From the NCBI GenBank assembly GCA_020740775.1, contig JAHEWK010000010.1:2418001-2482000 (forward strand): a stretch of 64,000 bases of DNA. Reading direction: 5' to 3'. Under the pieces are notes generated by a model, which saw nothing but the letters and a program-made list of their open reading frames with translations, ran no database searches and had not been told where the DNA came from. Each line of letters starts with the position of its first letter. Position 1 is the stretch's first letter. This document shows, in pieces, positions 45,273 to 56,500 of the stretch. Source of the DNA: Ilyonectria destructans (taxonomy: Eukaryota; Ascomycota; Sordariomycetes; Hypocreales; Nectriaceae). The translations under genes and the position numbers were made by a program.

Positions 45273-46380
45273 GTTTCTTTCAGAGGGCTTACCTTGGTTG
45301 CTATGAGGTATATTTGACGATTCTGGCCCCAATAACATGAGCAATGACACATCATGCAAGATGCTGTTGATCATGTGATTTTTATCGTACCGCTGCCGAG
45401 CTCACTACCACGTCCACCTACCGCCTCCTGACTTTAAGACCCTGCATAGGAATGCACAGCCGAAGCGTGCCGCATTTTCACTAATTTCATCATACATTAA
45501 CTATTACTAGACATTAACTTCCCTTCACTTATTAAGACGCATCTATCCTCTCAGCGAACAGAGACCCGGGTCATCCCTTTACCGCATCAACCTACCCTAT
45601 ACCATGTGCTGGTTTGATTGGGATACAACGGTCAAACAGTTGATCTTTATATTAAAAGGCATTATAAGCATTGGTCTAGCAAGTAATATAAAAATGCTCA
45701 TGGCTAGCCAACAGTGCCAAGGTGTTTGAAGACACAGACCTAGGGACTAGTGCATGATATGACTGCTGTATATCAGCGGTTCTACCCTTTTGCGCAGTTG
45801 GCATTACGGCTAAATCCAACACAAGGAATCACAATCACGGATTTGTTTAGCAATTAATTCTGTGGGCTTGCTCGATCCCGATGGGCACTTTCAGCAATTT
45901 ATCTCCAGACTTTCACGACTAGGGCAACGTTTCCATTCCGCCTCTCGAGTACACCGAAGTTTTGCTCCAGTTTGTTGAGGCGGGGGAAAATGTGGCTGGG
46001 GACGATGTGGCTGACTATCATGTGAAAGTGACATAATTGGGTGGGCAATAAATAAATGGAACCTCTGTCAGACAAAATGACTGGACATGGGTTAAAGCAG
46101 GGTTGGGAAGGAACCCCATGCTGGTTAATGTAGGCTAGAGCGCATTCGGAAGTGCTTTGCCGCGCTCTAATTGGTCAATTTGGCCCAGTGCGAGATCCTG
46201 CCAAGCGAGCTCATGAGTTGGTAGGGTGAGCTTCATAGATTTAAATATGAGAATATCCCCTCGACGGGAGGGGCACTGATGCTAGACCGATGGCAAACTC
46301 GAGAAATAATCTTTCATTGCAGGCGTTTTTCCCCCCTCTTTCAACTCATCTTCCTTTCTCTGTATCTACTTGCCCCCCTA
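45273..46380. other. Intergenic, 1.1 kb
   Basis: No gene or distinct repeat seen. It separates the pseudogene block from the bZIP gene and includes the latter's promoter. Confidence 0.4.
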
Positions 46381-47141
46381 ATGGAGTCTGCTTCAAGCAT
46401 GCCGTATGAACCACGATTGACTTGGCAAAGTCCCGCCACAAGCCCTTTCTTCCCAGCTTACGTGCTTGGAGGGGAGAGCTCTCCCGCGCCCTTGGAGATT
46501 ATCTATAGATCGGTAAGCTTCTACAACCCGATACCACAAATCGCATACTGATCGAATTGGGTAAGGATGAACATACGGGCTATCTGGGGCGCGATCCGAG
46601 TACCGGTACGATGATAGCGTTCGGTGGCGAGCCGGTGGCGGGACCTCCAACACTGCCAATCGATGGCCTATCACAAGAGGGCCTGGATCGCAACCTGAGC
46701 ACAGCCATGATCCGGAACGCTAAGAATGTACGTGGCCTGTCTGTCGAAGTCTATGTCTACGTCTTGACGTGCTAATACCGTACGGACAAATAGAAACGCC
46801 GAGTGCAGAACAGGGAAGCACAACGCCGGTTCCGTACTCGCAAGGATCAATTGCACAAGACGCTCCAGCAAAAGACGGACGACCTTCGCACAGAGTGCCA
46901 GGCGCTCCGCGATCAACACGCCAAGAGCACCGCCGAAGTCTCCCGGCTCCTCAAGGAGAACGAGGCGCTGCGCTCCGAGGCCAAGGACCATCGTCAACAA
47001 CAGCGCCTGATGACGACGGTCCTGCAACTGCTCCGAAGCTCCCAGTCACCGTCCAAAGCCGTGGAGGATGCGGGATTTTTCGATGTCCGGAGCTGTTGGG
47101 CGGACTTGGTCGATCATCCCCCGCCCCGCGACTCGGGCTAG
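46381..47141 (+). CDS. Yap1/Pap1-type bZIP transcription factor, short
   Basis: Exons 46381-46512, 46566-46727 and 46794-47141 give 213 residues. The basic region, completed over the second intron, is NRKRRVQNREAQRRFRTRKD, with the NxxAQxxFR signature of fungal Yap/Pap1 proteins. A leucine-zipper coiled coil follows (LHKTLQQKTDDL, CQALRDQHAKSTAEVSRLL). The C-terminus is short and lacks the Cys-rich redox domains of true Yap1. The acceptor before exon 2 (GGGTAAG) is weak. I start at ATG 46381; an earlier in-frame ATG at 46279 would add 34 hydrophobic residues and is less likely. It lies just upstream of the TF-domain gene at 47326 on the same strand. Confidence 0.85.
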
Positions 47142-47325
47142 TTGTCTACCTTATGATTTCATTTTTGGGTACGGAGTATAGCCGATATCAATTTTCAGCC
47201 CCTCTTTTCGCCTTTGCATCCCGTGGTCGTTTCTCGCGAGAGGAAATGCTGCTCCTGCCTCAGTGACGAACGCCCCCTGCACCCAAATCTGCTTTTTCTC
47301 CCGAGGTGGACGGATTTAGTACCAA

Positions 47326-49032
47326 ATGCAGTCGCAGTCGAAAAAAGGACAAGAGGCCCAGTTTATCTTCGTCGGGGGACCGGCGCTGACAGATAGGAAA
47401 GGTCCGGTTCGATCCAAGCTTCTTCAGCAAGCACATCGCAGAAAAAAGCTTCAGCAAAGGCACGATGCGGCGGTTGAACTAGAAGCACTGACGAAGGGTG
47501 AAAGGAACACTCGGTGCACCTGCTCTGATGAGCCTTCTCTCTTGGCAGCGCAATCTGACTCAGAACCGCGAAACACTGGATACCAAGCGATCAAGCCGAG
47601 GGCGCCTAAGTCCGGAAGACTAGGACAAGGCCAGCTATGTTCTTTCTGCGGGAAACCCCAACCTCCGCACAGCCAAGCTCCCGCCACGCAAGTGTGGGAT
47701 ATAGGAGCCGGCAGCTTCGACCCTATGATCCCCATTGATGATACGACCTCCCGGCTGAGGGTGCAGGATATTTTGAATTTCGCCAGCACCTCAATCTGGC
47801 CAAATTTCCGCCCATTGGGGTATACGTCCAAGTGCTATCAGTTATGGGCATTCCCGTTCGACGACAAGGTGAAGCTGTACGCGGTGCTCTGGTCAGCGGC
47901 ATACCACCGGGATGTTCTCCGCCTGACCTACGGCAGCCCAGGTCATCAAGTTGGATCAAAGGAACAATTCCGATTAAAAGGGCTAGCCCTTGAATGCCTG
48001 CGAAAAGAAGTGAGCACTTACACTGGTGCGACACCCATAGACAGCATCATCATGTGCATCCTCTTCCTTGCTGTGAACGACACGCATGGCACACGACTAT
48101 ATCGCGACCTGAGCCCTTTCAACCCCCCTTTTTGTCGTCTGCACGCTCTACATATTTACGGTAGTCGGGATTATCACGCTCTACATTGGACCGTCATACA
48201 GGATCTGCTCGGAAGATGGGGCGGAATCCAAGTCCTTCAAGCCTTTGCGCTAGCTTGGCTGCTCTCCCTATCTGACATCATGAATGCGGCACATACCCTC
48301 CAGAAACCGATATATCCGTGTCTAGGCGTTGATGGCAAGAAACTGGTCTTGGAACCCCCTCTTTTGTTGTTTGCGCCGTATGGTTCTCACTTGGCTCAAG
48401 ATGCCGCTGGATCTGGATTTGACGAGCTCCTCTTTATGGATCCCCCAGTACAGCGAAAGCTCGTTACGGCATTTTCCCACATCGGACAGCTATCGTGTGT
48501 GCTGCAATACTACTCAAGGGAGCCCTGTACCCAAGAAGCTCTGGACCTCCTGGGTGATAGTCGAAATTATGTACACCACCACCTCTTCTCTACGCCCGAC
48601 GAGAATGATACCACCGAGCAAATTCTGCAGTGTACAGACCAATCGGCAGAAGCTATTGAACTATCCCGAGAACTCTACCTAGCCTGCCGTCTGGCATTGT
48701 ATTTGCATGCCACTCACGTCACGTTCCCAATTCCGCGGTCAACCTTGGTGAGAGGGCCGCTTCTGCAATTACTATGCCCCAAGATTCAATTACTGGCGGA
48801 TCAAGGCGTTTCCGGGCCGTTATTGCTGTGGTGCGTCAGCGTTGCGCTGATCGCGTCAGACATAGCCTCTGCTGGACAGATGCTGGCACTGTTCAAGAAG
48901 CTCTGCCGCGACCTGAAGCTAGACGGCTTGGATGATTTGCTGGTGCTGCTTCGAACGTTTGCATGGGTGGACACAGCGGTGGAGCACCACTACGAGAGGA
49001 TAAGGATGTGCAAGGCTACAAAATTGTGGTGA
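47326..49032 (+). CDS. Fungal-specific TF-domain protein without a zinc cluster
   Basis: Single exon, 568 residues, ATG at 47326. The N-terminus has SKKGQEAQFIFVGGPALTDR followed by a basic QQAHRRKKLQQRH, a pattern common in fungal proteins with the DUF3468/Fungal_trans_2 type regulatory domain. The rest matches that helical domain (FASTSIWPNFRPLGYTSKCY, YAVLWSAAYHRDVLRLTYG, DSIIMCILFLAVNDTHG, RLHALHIYG, LLGRWGGIQVL). No Zn2Cys6 cluster is present, and only one isolated CSFCG is seen, so it may act through a partner or bind DNA weakly. It begins 184 bp after the bZIP gene on the same strand; a functional link is possible but unproven. Confidence 0.88.
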   Translation: MQSQSKKGQEAQFIFVGGPALTDRKGPVRSKLLQQAHRRKKLQQRHDAAVELEALTKGERNTRCTCSDEPSLLAAQSDSEPRNTGYQAIKPRAPKSGRLGQGQLCSFCGKPQPPHSQAPATQVWDIGAGSFDPMIPIDDTTSRLRVQDILNFASTSIWPNFRPLGYTSKCYQLWAFPFDDKVKLYAVLWSAAYHRDVLRLTYGSPGHQVGSKEQFRLKGLALECLRKEVSTYTGATPIDSIIMCILFLAVNDTHGTRLYRDLSPFNPPFCRLHALHIYGSRDYHALHWTVIQDLLGRWGGIQVLQAFALAWLLSLSDIMNAAHTLQKPIYPCLGVDGKKLVLEPPLLLFAPYGSHLAQDAAGSGFDELLFMDPPVQRKLVTAFSHIGQLSCVLQYYSREPCTQEALDLLGDSRNYVHHHLFSTPDENDTTEQILQCTDQSAEAIELSRELYLACRLALYLHATHVTFPIPRSTLVRGPLLQLLCPKIQLLADQGVSGPLLLWCVSVALIASDIASAGQMLALFKKLCRDLKLDGLDDLLVLLRTFAWVDTAVEHHYERIRMCKATKLW

Positions 49033-49749
49033 CAAGATACAGATGATATCCATGGACACGGAATGCATGTAGCCGGCTTGCGCGGAGGCATGGCGCCGTG
49101 GGCAACTATCATTAATGTGGCACCATGCAAATATACCGAATTAAGCATCGTCGCCAGGCCGTGCATAGAGTGGCCAAGAGTCCAAGACGACGATGATGGC
49201 ACCGTGCGATCGAGTATCTCGCGATCTGACGACGGTGTAGTAGTTGTGACGTTCCGGAGATGACCATAGGCTACCTTGCCCCCTTGCCTTCATCCGATGC
49301 GCGAGGGTGCTTACACTTACTCTTCCTTGGTTTATGACAACGGGTTGCAGAGCGACTGCGCCGCATCGAAGAAAGTTTAGGCATAATGTAGACTGTATTA
49401 AGCTTATCCGTAAAGCTTCCGGGGTCGTGTAATAGGGGTACCGCCGGCTTCGCGCAACTGAGCCGGAGGAGCCAGCCCTACGAAAGCGACCTGCACGCGA
49501 CGCTAATTATGATCATGATCTGGCTAGTGGTGGATAATTCTTACGTGCAAGTTTTTAGACGAGCCAAGTAGGGAAATCGATCGGTAATCACCAAATAGGC
49601 AACTTTGAGGGATCACCAACGGTTTTAAGACCACCTTGTAGGGAGGGCGCACACTGATTCCTACCAATACACCAAATCCTGCTTCTGTCACTCTCAAACA
49701 ACCGAGTAACATCTTCAATCCGTGTTAACATAGTCCATCCAGATCCTAG
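49033..49749. other. Intergenic between convergent genes
   Basis: No gene. It holds the 3' flanks of the TF-domain gene (+) and the Zn2Cys6 gene (-). Confidence 0.4.
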
Positions 49750-51503
49750 CTATGCATAGGATGGGAGGGTTCTATTAGAGCTTATCACGGTGTTCATCAA
49801 GCCAAAGTAGTTGACCAGCAATTCGCCGTCCGCATAAAGATCCTGCTGCACCCAAACTGACTTAATCTCAGCCCGCAACCCTTTCATGCTGCGAACCCTA
49901 ACACTCTTCTCGGTCCTGTCGATGAGTTCAAGGATAAGAGCTCTTTGCTGGTCTGTCCGCGCCTCGCAGGCTAGGATAAACAAGGGAAAGAAGTGGTCAC
50001 AAGAAGGTGCCCGGACGGGCACAGCGAATGCCCTCTCTATTAGATGGTCCAACACTGGAGGTGGTTCCCATGGACTCTGTGAAGCGCGCACCAGGTATAT
50101 AAGCGTAGCCATCTGGTACAACTCAACCGGTATGTGGGCTTCATCACCCATATCGCCGAAAGCCGGCGTGGCAGACACGTTTGTTACCTTCTCTTCAAGA
50201 GTTTTAAGGCGGTTTTTGTATTCCATATCGTGGCTTTCGGGTTTCAGCGGGTCGAGCACGGTGTCGCATGTCTCCGAGAGCAGGTTTAATACTTCGTGGG
50301 CAGGATTTGATGAACGTATGGCCTGCAAGTAGGTATCAGCGGGTGACAATGGGACCGTTAGTTAATGTTGCCAGTGGACGTACCCGTCTGTCTTTTACTA
50401 ACGGCAGATACTGGGCGTTTGTGGTGTCCAATCTGATCGCGTCCGTGGCCTCTAAACCCACTGATTTGTGGCACCAATGATGCATGGCAAACCGAGAGAG
50501 TGCGTTGTGATAGTAGACCCAATCGAGAAGATGACCAACTTCGCTTTGGTCCGATTGCTGTTCGAGGCCAGCCCCTTGGATAATGTCCATGGCTCCCCGG
50601 ACATACCAAAGCCACTCACCAGAACCTTCTGATGGTAACAGGATCTACACAAAGTGTTAATCTCATTGGTTTTATTCCTCATGTACGCTTCTGTAACTCA
50701 CGTCAAAGGTCCCAAGGAGCATGCACGTGGCCACATGTTGAGCAGCTTCGGCCGAGCTGAGGACTCCGCCTCTCATGGAAGCAGATAGAACATGGAGCGC
50801 GGACACCTTGAATTGAATAGCCTCCAGATGGAGTCCGTCACGGTGGAGGGAAGACACAGCAAGCAGCGCGTAGAAAAGAGCGCGACCCGAAGCAGTGTCA
50901 TGTGTGAGGGCCATGCGTGTAAGCGAATCTCGAATGTGCAATGTCGTTGAATTGAACGCCGCCAACGAAAGATAGGCTGTACTGCAGACTGGTACGTATA
51001 ACTCGTGAGCTGGTCGTGATATTATCCAAAAGCACATCTTGCAGCTTACAGTGATGCACCAGGTCCATGTGCTTCACTCCTGGCTGCGGTTGCCTCCACA
51101 GCTTCGGAGGAAGATGGACCAGGTGTGGAGGTTGCATCCCTTTGAGGGTCTGAAGGGACAGATGACGATGCAATTCAATGTCCTGCCACGTCGTGTTGAT
51201 GAATCGAATCTTAGTCCACTCGCGCAAAAATGCACCGTCTGACGGCGCTGACGACGCCTGCGTAACCGCACGCCTCTTGTCGTTGTCCCTAGGCCACGAT
51301 AACCGTAGTCCATACCCTTGGCATTCTCGTTGAGCTCGGGCACATTTCTGGCAACTAGGCAGAGTCCGGTCACATTGGATCTTTCGGGCTGAGGGTCGGA
51401 GTTAGGTACAGTTGACTATGTCCAAAGCCACATCATGCAGGCAACGTCACCAACCTTTACAGGTCCAGCAGGCTTTCTTCGCCTTCATCGTGTCGATGGG
51501 CAT
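49750..51503 (-). CDS. Zn(II)2Cys6 transcription factor
   Basis: Exons 51503-51455, 51388-51050, 51009-50702, 50644-50384 and 50322-49750 give 509 residues. The zinc cluster lies at the very N-terminus and is split by intron 1: MPIDTMKAKKACWTCK | ARKIQCDRTLPSCQKCARAQREC (C2C6C6C2C6C). The TF domain shows the usual landmarks: LREWTKIRFINTTWQDIELH, SHELYVPVCSTAYLSLAAF, HIRDSLTRMALTH, ALFYALLAVSSLHRDG, AAQHVATCMLLGTFDILLPSEG, WLWYVRGAMDIIQGAGL, LLDWVYYHNALSRFAMHHW. It is divergent from the NmrA-like gene at 52166, 0.66 kb away, and is a candidate regulator of it. Confidence 0.93.
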
Positions 51504-52165
51504 GGTAGATCGGACGTAAGAAGTAAGTCCGCGCGAGTGTTGCCTAGAGTGTTACCTGAGAATGAATAATCAAATGGATGACGAAGTTCCGTGAGAGAGC
51601 AACAACTGACGTTCGCAAAAAGTTGCTTGACGTGGGGTCGTCCTTTTATCCCTTGTTGGCTCATGCCATTCCCTTCCGACTAGGCCGGTCAGACCCACCA
51701 GGTGCAACTTTCTCCGAGCAGCCTAAGTGGGCATTTGTCATCATTCGATGTTGATCGGATCAAGATGCCCCGCCAAATAAAGAGAGGACAAATTAATTCA
51801 CCCACATGCCCGTCTAAATTATATGGAAATCCGGTTGTCCTTTTTTACCATACTACGTAGTAGCTGCGCCCACATCCTTGCCGAGTGGCAAAAATGGATC
51901 GGTCCCGACGCCATGGTGGACGACGACGAGGCCCCCAGTAAGCACTATCATACATCAGGTCACAGAGGAAGACTTGGGGATTCGCAATGAGTAGAAATCA
52001 TGGTTCGGCTTGATTGTCCAGTACCGTACTCTTTCCTCCTTGATGGGTATAAATATAAATGTAGCCGGTTTCCCTCCTTAACCCAGCAGATCTCCAGACT
52101 CACATCACAGCATCTAGCACAGAATCACTCTCATCTCTTTCATCTTTCCCAACCCACTTATCATC
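51504..52165. promoter_or_regulatory. Divergent promoter; TATA box at 52048-52060
   Basis: TATAAATATAAAT at 52048-52060 sits about 105-118 bp before the NmrA-like ATG at 52166. Several single CGG triplets are present, but no convincing paired site. Confidence 0.5.
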
Positions 52166-53086
52166 ATGGCTACCTACCTCGTCACTCAGGCAACTGGCCA
52201 ACAAGGCCAAGCCGTCACCAAGCACCTCCTGGCAGCGGGTGCCAAAGTCCACGCAGTTGTGCGGGACCCCCAGAGAATCCCGCCAATCTTGGGGGATCCA
52301 GGCGTCACCGTGTTCAAAGGGGAAAGTGTCAACTTCGACCAAATCTTTCAAGCCGCGCAGGGTTGCAAGGGAGTTTACTTGAACACTTTTCCCATCCCAG
52401 GATTAGAGGCCCAACAGGCAAAGACCATCGTTGAGGCAAGCAAGAAAGCAGGAGTCGAGACCATTGTTGCATGTACGACCATGTACACTGGCAACAAGGC
52501 CGTGTGGGATACTCCAGCCGCAGAAGAAATCGGACTGCGCGGATATTTTCTTTCCAAAGCCGAGGTTGAGGATGCCGTGCGCGGAGGCGGTTTCGAAGCC
52601 TACACCATACTTCGGCCAGCATTCATTCATGTCGACTTTATGTTACCAAACGCCTATGGAAACTTTCCCAAACTTGCCACAGACGGAGAGTTGGATCACG
52701 CCTACAACGATGGAGCCAGGATGCTCTATACGGATGGAAACGACATTGGCAAATATGTCACGGCGGCCTTCCTGGATTCCGCTAAATTCGGCGGTCATGA
52801 GATTGAGCTTGGCAACGAAAACTTGACCATTGAAGAGGTCCGCGACATCGTTGCTAGAGTCAGCGGTAGAAACGTCCGGGCGAAAAAGCGGACTCCAGCG
52901 GAAATTGAGGAGACCAAAGCCACGCTCTTTGGCCAACGATTTCACCTATGGGCAAACGTTAATGATTTCAGTGCTGCTTCAGAGGCTGCCAAGGAAGTGC
53001 AGGCCAAATACGGCATTCCCTTTACTTCTCTCGAAATGGCTTTGCAAAGGGACAGAAACCGCCTTCTCGAGTGTGTGCCAGCTTAG
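52166..53086 (+). CDS. NmrA-like NAD(P)-binding protein
   Basis: Single exon, 306 residues, ATG in good context (ATCATGGCT). Atypical SDR of the NmrA family: nucleotide-binding start ATYLVTQATGQQGQAVTKHLL (TGxQGxxV), VHAVVRDP with the Arg typical of NADP binding, VTVFKGESVNFDQIFQAAQG, then GVYLNTFPI, VEASKKAGVETIVACTTMY and YTILRPAFIHVDFML. The catalytic YxxxK of classical SDRs is absent, as usual for NmrA-like proteins, which act as redox sensors, regulators or reductases. It shares a promoter with a Zn2Cys6 regulator. A second, more distant NmrA-like gene is at 61433-62574. Confidence 0.92.
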   Translation: MATYLVTQATGQQGQAVTKHLLAAGAKVHAVVRDPQRIPPILGDPGVTVFKGESVNFDQIFQAAQGCKGVYLNTFPIPGLEAQQAKTIVEASKKAGVETIVACTTMYTGNKAVWDTPAAEEIGLRGYFLSKAEVEDAVRGGGFEAYTILRPAFIHVDFMLPNAYGNFPKLATDGELDHAYNDGARMLYTDGNDIGKYVTAAFLDSAKFGGHEIELGNENLTIEEVRDIVARVSGRNVRAKKRTPAEIEETKATLFGQRFHLWANVNDFSAASEAAKEVQAKYGIPFTSLEMALQRDRNRLLECVPA

Positions 53087-53571
53087 TGTCACGACAAATG
53101 ACATACGCGGTCGGCTATGGTGGAATGCATGCCAGACCCATGCCTTTCACTTTTACCAATCACAGTAGGAGGGACACTCCCAGAAGCGACGCGCTCCCAA
53201 GACCTATCGGTCCAACAATCATTTACGCGCATTACCTGCAATTCAGACGAGCCTTATGCTCCTAGCTATCGATACAACTTGGTTACTTAGATCTACAATC
53301 CACCATCACTGGACGTGAAGACACAATATTTGAATCAGACTGACGTCTTGACCGACTTAGTTCGAGCCCCCCACACAAATAATGCCTCCTAAAATGGCGA
53401 CTCTGTCCGCCTGATTTGGCAGCTTCGACAGTGCTTTCGTTTCAATTGGGAAATTCAAACCTTGCATTTTAATCCTATTTAATAATATTCTTCTGCCTCT
53501 AACTTTATCTCTTAAAGCCTCTTGCAACTCAAAGCTTCCTTATAAAAACAGCAGTCAGTTTGCCTCTTCTA
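53087..53571. other. Intergenic between convergent genes
   Basis: No gene. Contains the 3' flanks of the NmrA-like gene (+) and the NACHT-ankyrin gene (-). Confidence 0.4.
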
Positions 53572-56500
53572 TCACACTAGCTCCCCGACAGCTCTTTGAC
53601 CCACAAACTCCCTCTTGATTTGCTCAAGTCGGATACAGAAGTCAACGGTTGATTCACCCCAACGATGCTGCTGCCAGCTCTTCAATACTACCTTAACAGC
53701 TCTCTTACCGCTCCATGGGATACAAGTAGCTTCATCGTTGGAGGCGGCGTTTGTCAACTTGTTTTGATCTTGATATCTCCCAACCAGTAGCCACTTGGTA
53801 ACCTTTGGGTGCTGCAGACTTGCAAGAAGTCCGCTTCTGTAAGTTCCATTCTCATCAGTGTACTCCAAATTGGCTCCTCTCCTGGTTAGCAACTTGACCA
53901 TTTCCAGCTTCCCACAGACAATGGCACACATGAGGGGTGTGCCAAATGATGAGCCATCCTGCTCGATGTTTGCCTGGAGATCAAGTAGCAACTCTGCTAC
54001 TCGAGTGTAATTCCTGACCGCTGCCTCGCATAGTGGACTGCCATGCGACCATCCATCCCTTTTAAGGAGCAACTGCGCCTCCACTCGCGGTAGAGACAGA
54101 TAAATCCTCTTTAGGGACTTGATTGCATTTTTAGCAGCAGCTTGGGCCAATGGATTGTCCGGTTTGCAAACGTTTGGGGCCGGTCGTAAGGCCACCACCA
54201 AACGGGACTGGATAACATAGTCCCTGAGCTTGGAGTGGTTGAGGGCCAGACTCAGCGCACAAGAACCAGCTCGATCGTGCTGCTGCGGGTCAACTCCCCG
54301 AGAGATGAGATACTTGAAGGTCTCTACTGGGGAATCGCCAAGCCTGGCGAGTGATGTCAAGTTCTCTCCTATCAGATTCATGAAATGTCGAGAGAAACCG
54401 CTTTTCAAATCCAACAGCTGAACAATGCCGAGGTGGCCTTTCTTAACTGCCGATGCCATTGCGGTATCGCCTTCGAAATCTCTACACTCTATCGCAGCGC
54501 CATTGGCGAGGAGCTCTCTGACGGCATCAAGTTGATCGTTCAAGGAAGCAACTATTAGAGGGGTATGCTGATTCTTATCGATGGCGTCCACGTCAGCGCC
54601 ATTGCGGATGAGCAGGTTTAACGCATCGAGATTTCCGACAGAAGCTGCATGGTGGAGTGGTGTATCCCAGAACTCGCCATCGTCTGATATCTCCGGCTGA
54701 TTGATTAATGCCGATATTAATGCATAATCCGAGTTCCCTCGCAGGGATTCTTCAAGGTGAGGTTTGAAGAAATGACTGACTAGTTAGAACCAAGACTACA
54801 AGAAGATCCATCCGATTGTACTTACTGATATCTCGGAGTGTTTTGCTCGATATGCGAGATGATTACTTGTAGGACGTCGACCTTGTCCCTCTTCGCAGCC
54901 AAGTGGATGGGGCTTGTGAGCGCAGGGTGCCAGCAAATTCCATGTCGGAGAGCAACAGAGAGCACCTTGACCATGCACATCGAAGAAGGCAGATTGAATA
55001 CAGCGTGTTGAGTTACTTCCGGGTAGACGTTGTGGTGACAGAAGACACCAAGTGGGCTCGCTCCCTGCTCGAGTAGCCACTGGACAATGTTTTCTCTTCG
55101 AGCACGGATTGCGGCAAACAGAGGCGTACATCTGCGGCAGCTAGGCAGGGGATTGTCAAGTGAGCAACCTTGGCTAACGGCCGTCTTGCATTGCTCAAGA
55201 TTCCCAGCATGAATGGCTTTTTCGAAATAGTGGTTGCGGGCAATATCCAGCCCCTCGTTGGCTGACAGGCTCCAGATGATGTCGCCAACGCCCCGAGCCT
55301 GTGTCTGTGGAAGAGGGGAACCTGCTTTCAGCAAGAGCGTGACAATATCGGTGTAGCTACCATCAAGGGCATATTCAATGGGAAGCTTCCCGCTCTTGTC
55401 CCGGCCGGTGAATACCGCCCCGTGGTCCAGGAGGATTTGGCAGCACGAGGAGGACCCAAGAAATGCGGCGTAATGAAGTGGCGTTCTCTTGCAGCTAGTG
55501 AGTATATTGACATCTGTGAATATGCCCTGCTGGAGGAGGTATTTCATTTCCTGCTGTTTATCGGCAGCCAGATGCAACAAACTTTCTCGGTCATCAACCA
55601 AGGTTTGTTTCTGAGCTGCATCTTTATGGCTGTGGGTGTGGACCATACAAGTTATCTGCCATTGCGAGGGGTCCGAAGCTGATTCCACGAGCCACTTGAG
55701 CATATCAAGCTTTCCATCACTGATGGCGTATTGAGCAAGCCCCCAGCCGTCCCCCTTCTCCTTGGCAAACACATCAGCTCCAAGACTTGCAAGACATTTT
55801 ACCACATTCCATTCCCCTTCCTTAGCTGCATGCAGAATGGCCGCTTCTTCTCTGTTTCCTGATTTGGGGTCTGCGCCTTTGTCGTAGAGTGCCCTGATCA
55901 TCAACGTCTTGTCCGGGCTTGACCCTTTGACCACCAGGTCGATAGGGGTATCGCCTGCTGGCCCCGTATCATTCAAGCGGCTAAGCGGAGCGGCTGCCAG
56001 CACCGCCTCAAATGTGGCGATTTCTGCTTCAGAACAGGCTGCCTCGAACGGAGACTCTGAAAGCTCACCCCAATAATCCTTGGGTTCCCGTCGATGGACA
56101 TCAGCGCCGTACTGGATCAGTGTAGATACCAGAGTTGATGCGTCCTTGGAAATGGCCTTTTTGAGAAGTTCACGGCCGCCGTCAATGTCGTTCAGAGACG
56201 GTTGGAGAGTGGAACACTTCATCACCTCCGCAATCAAAGACGCAATTGGCGACGAACAGAAATGCCCCCCCTGTCGTTTCAGTAGGGCCGTGATAAGTGG
56301 CGCAACGCTCGGCTTCTTCCGAGTATCTTCATATGATAAAAGCACCCCATGATTGATAATGGTGTGGAAATACCTCGAGAAAAAGTCCTCGCATTGAACA
56401 GTGTCCGTAGAATCAGAGTCAGAGTCAGACTCGTTAGTAGCAAAACAACAGAGATCTTCCGGCCCGATAACCTCGCAGATGATTTCCCATGCGTGCACCG

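Noticed and set aside
46279..46380. Upstream in-frame start for the bZIP gene
   Set aside because: Adds a hydrophobic leader with no counterpart expected in a nuclear bZIP; the next ATG fits better.
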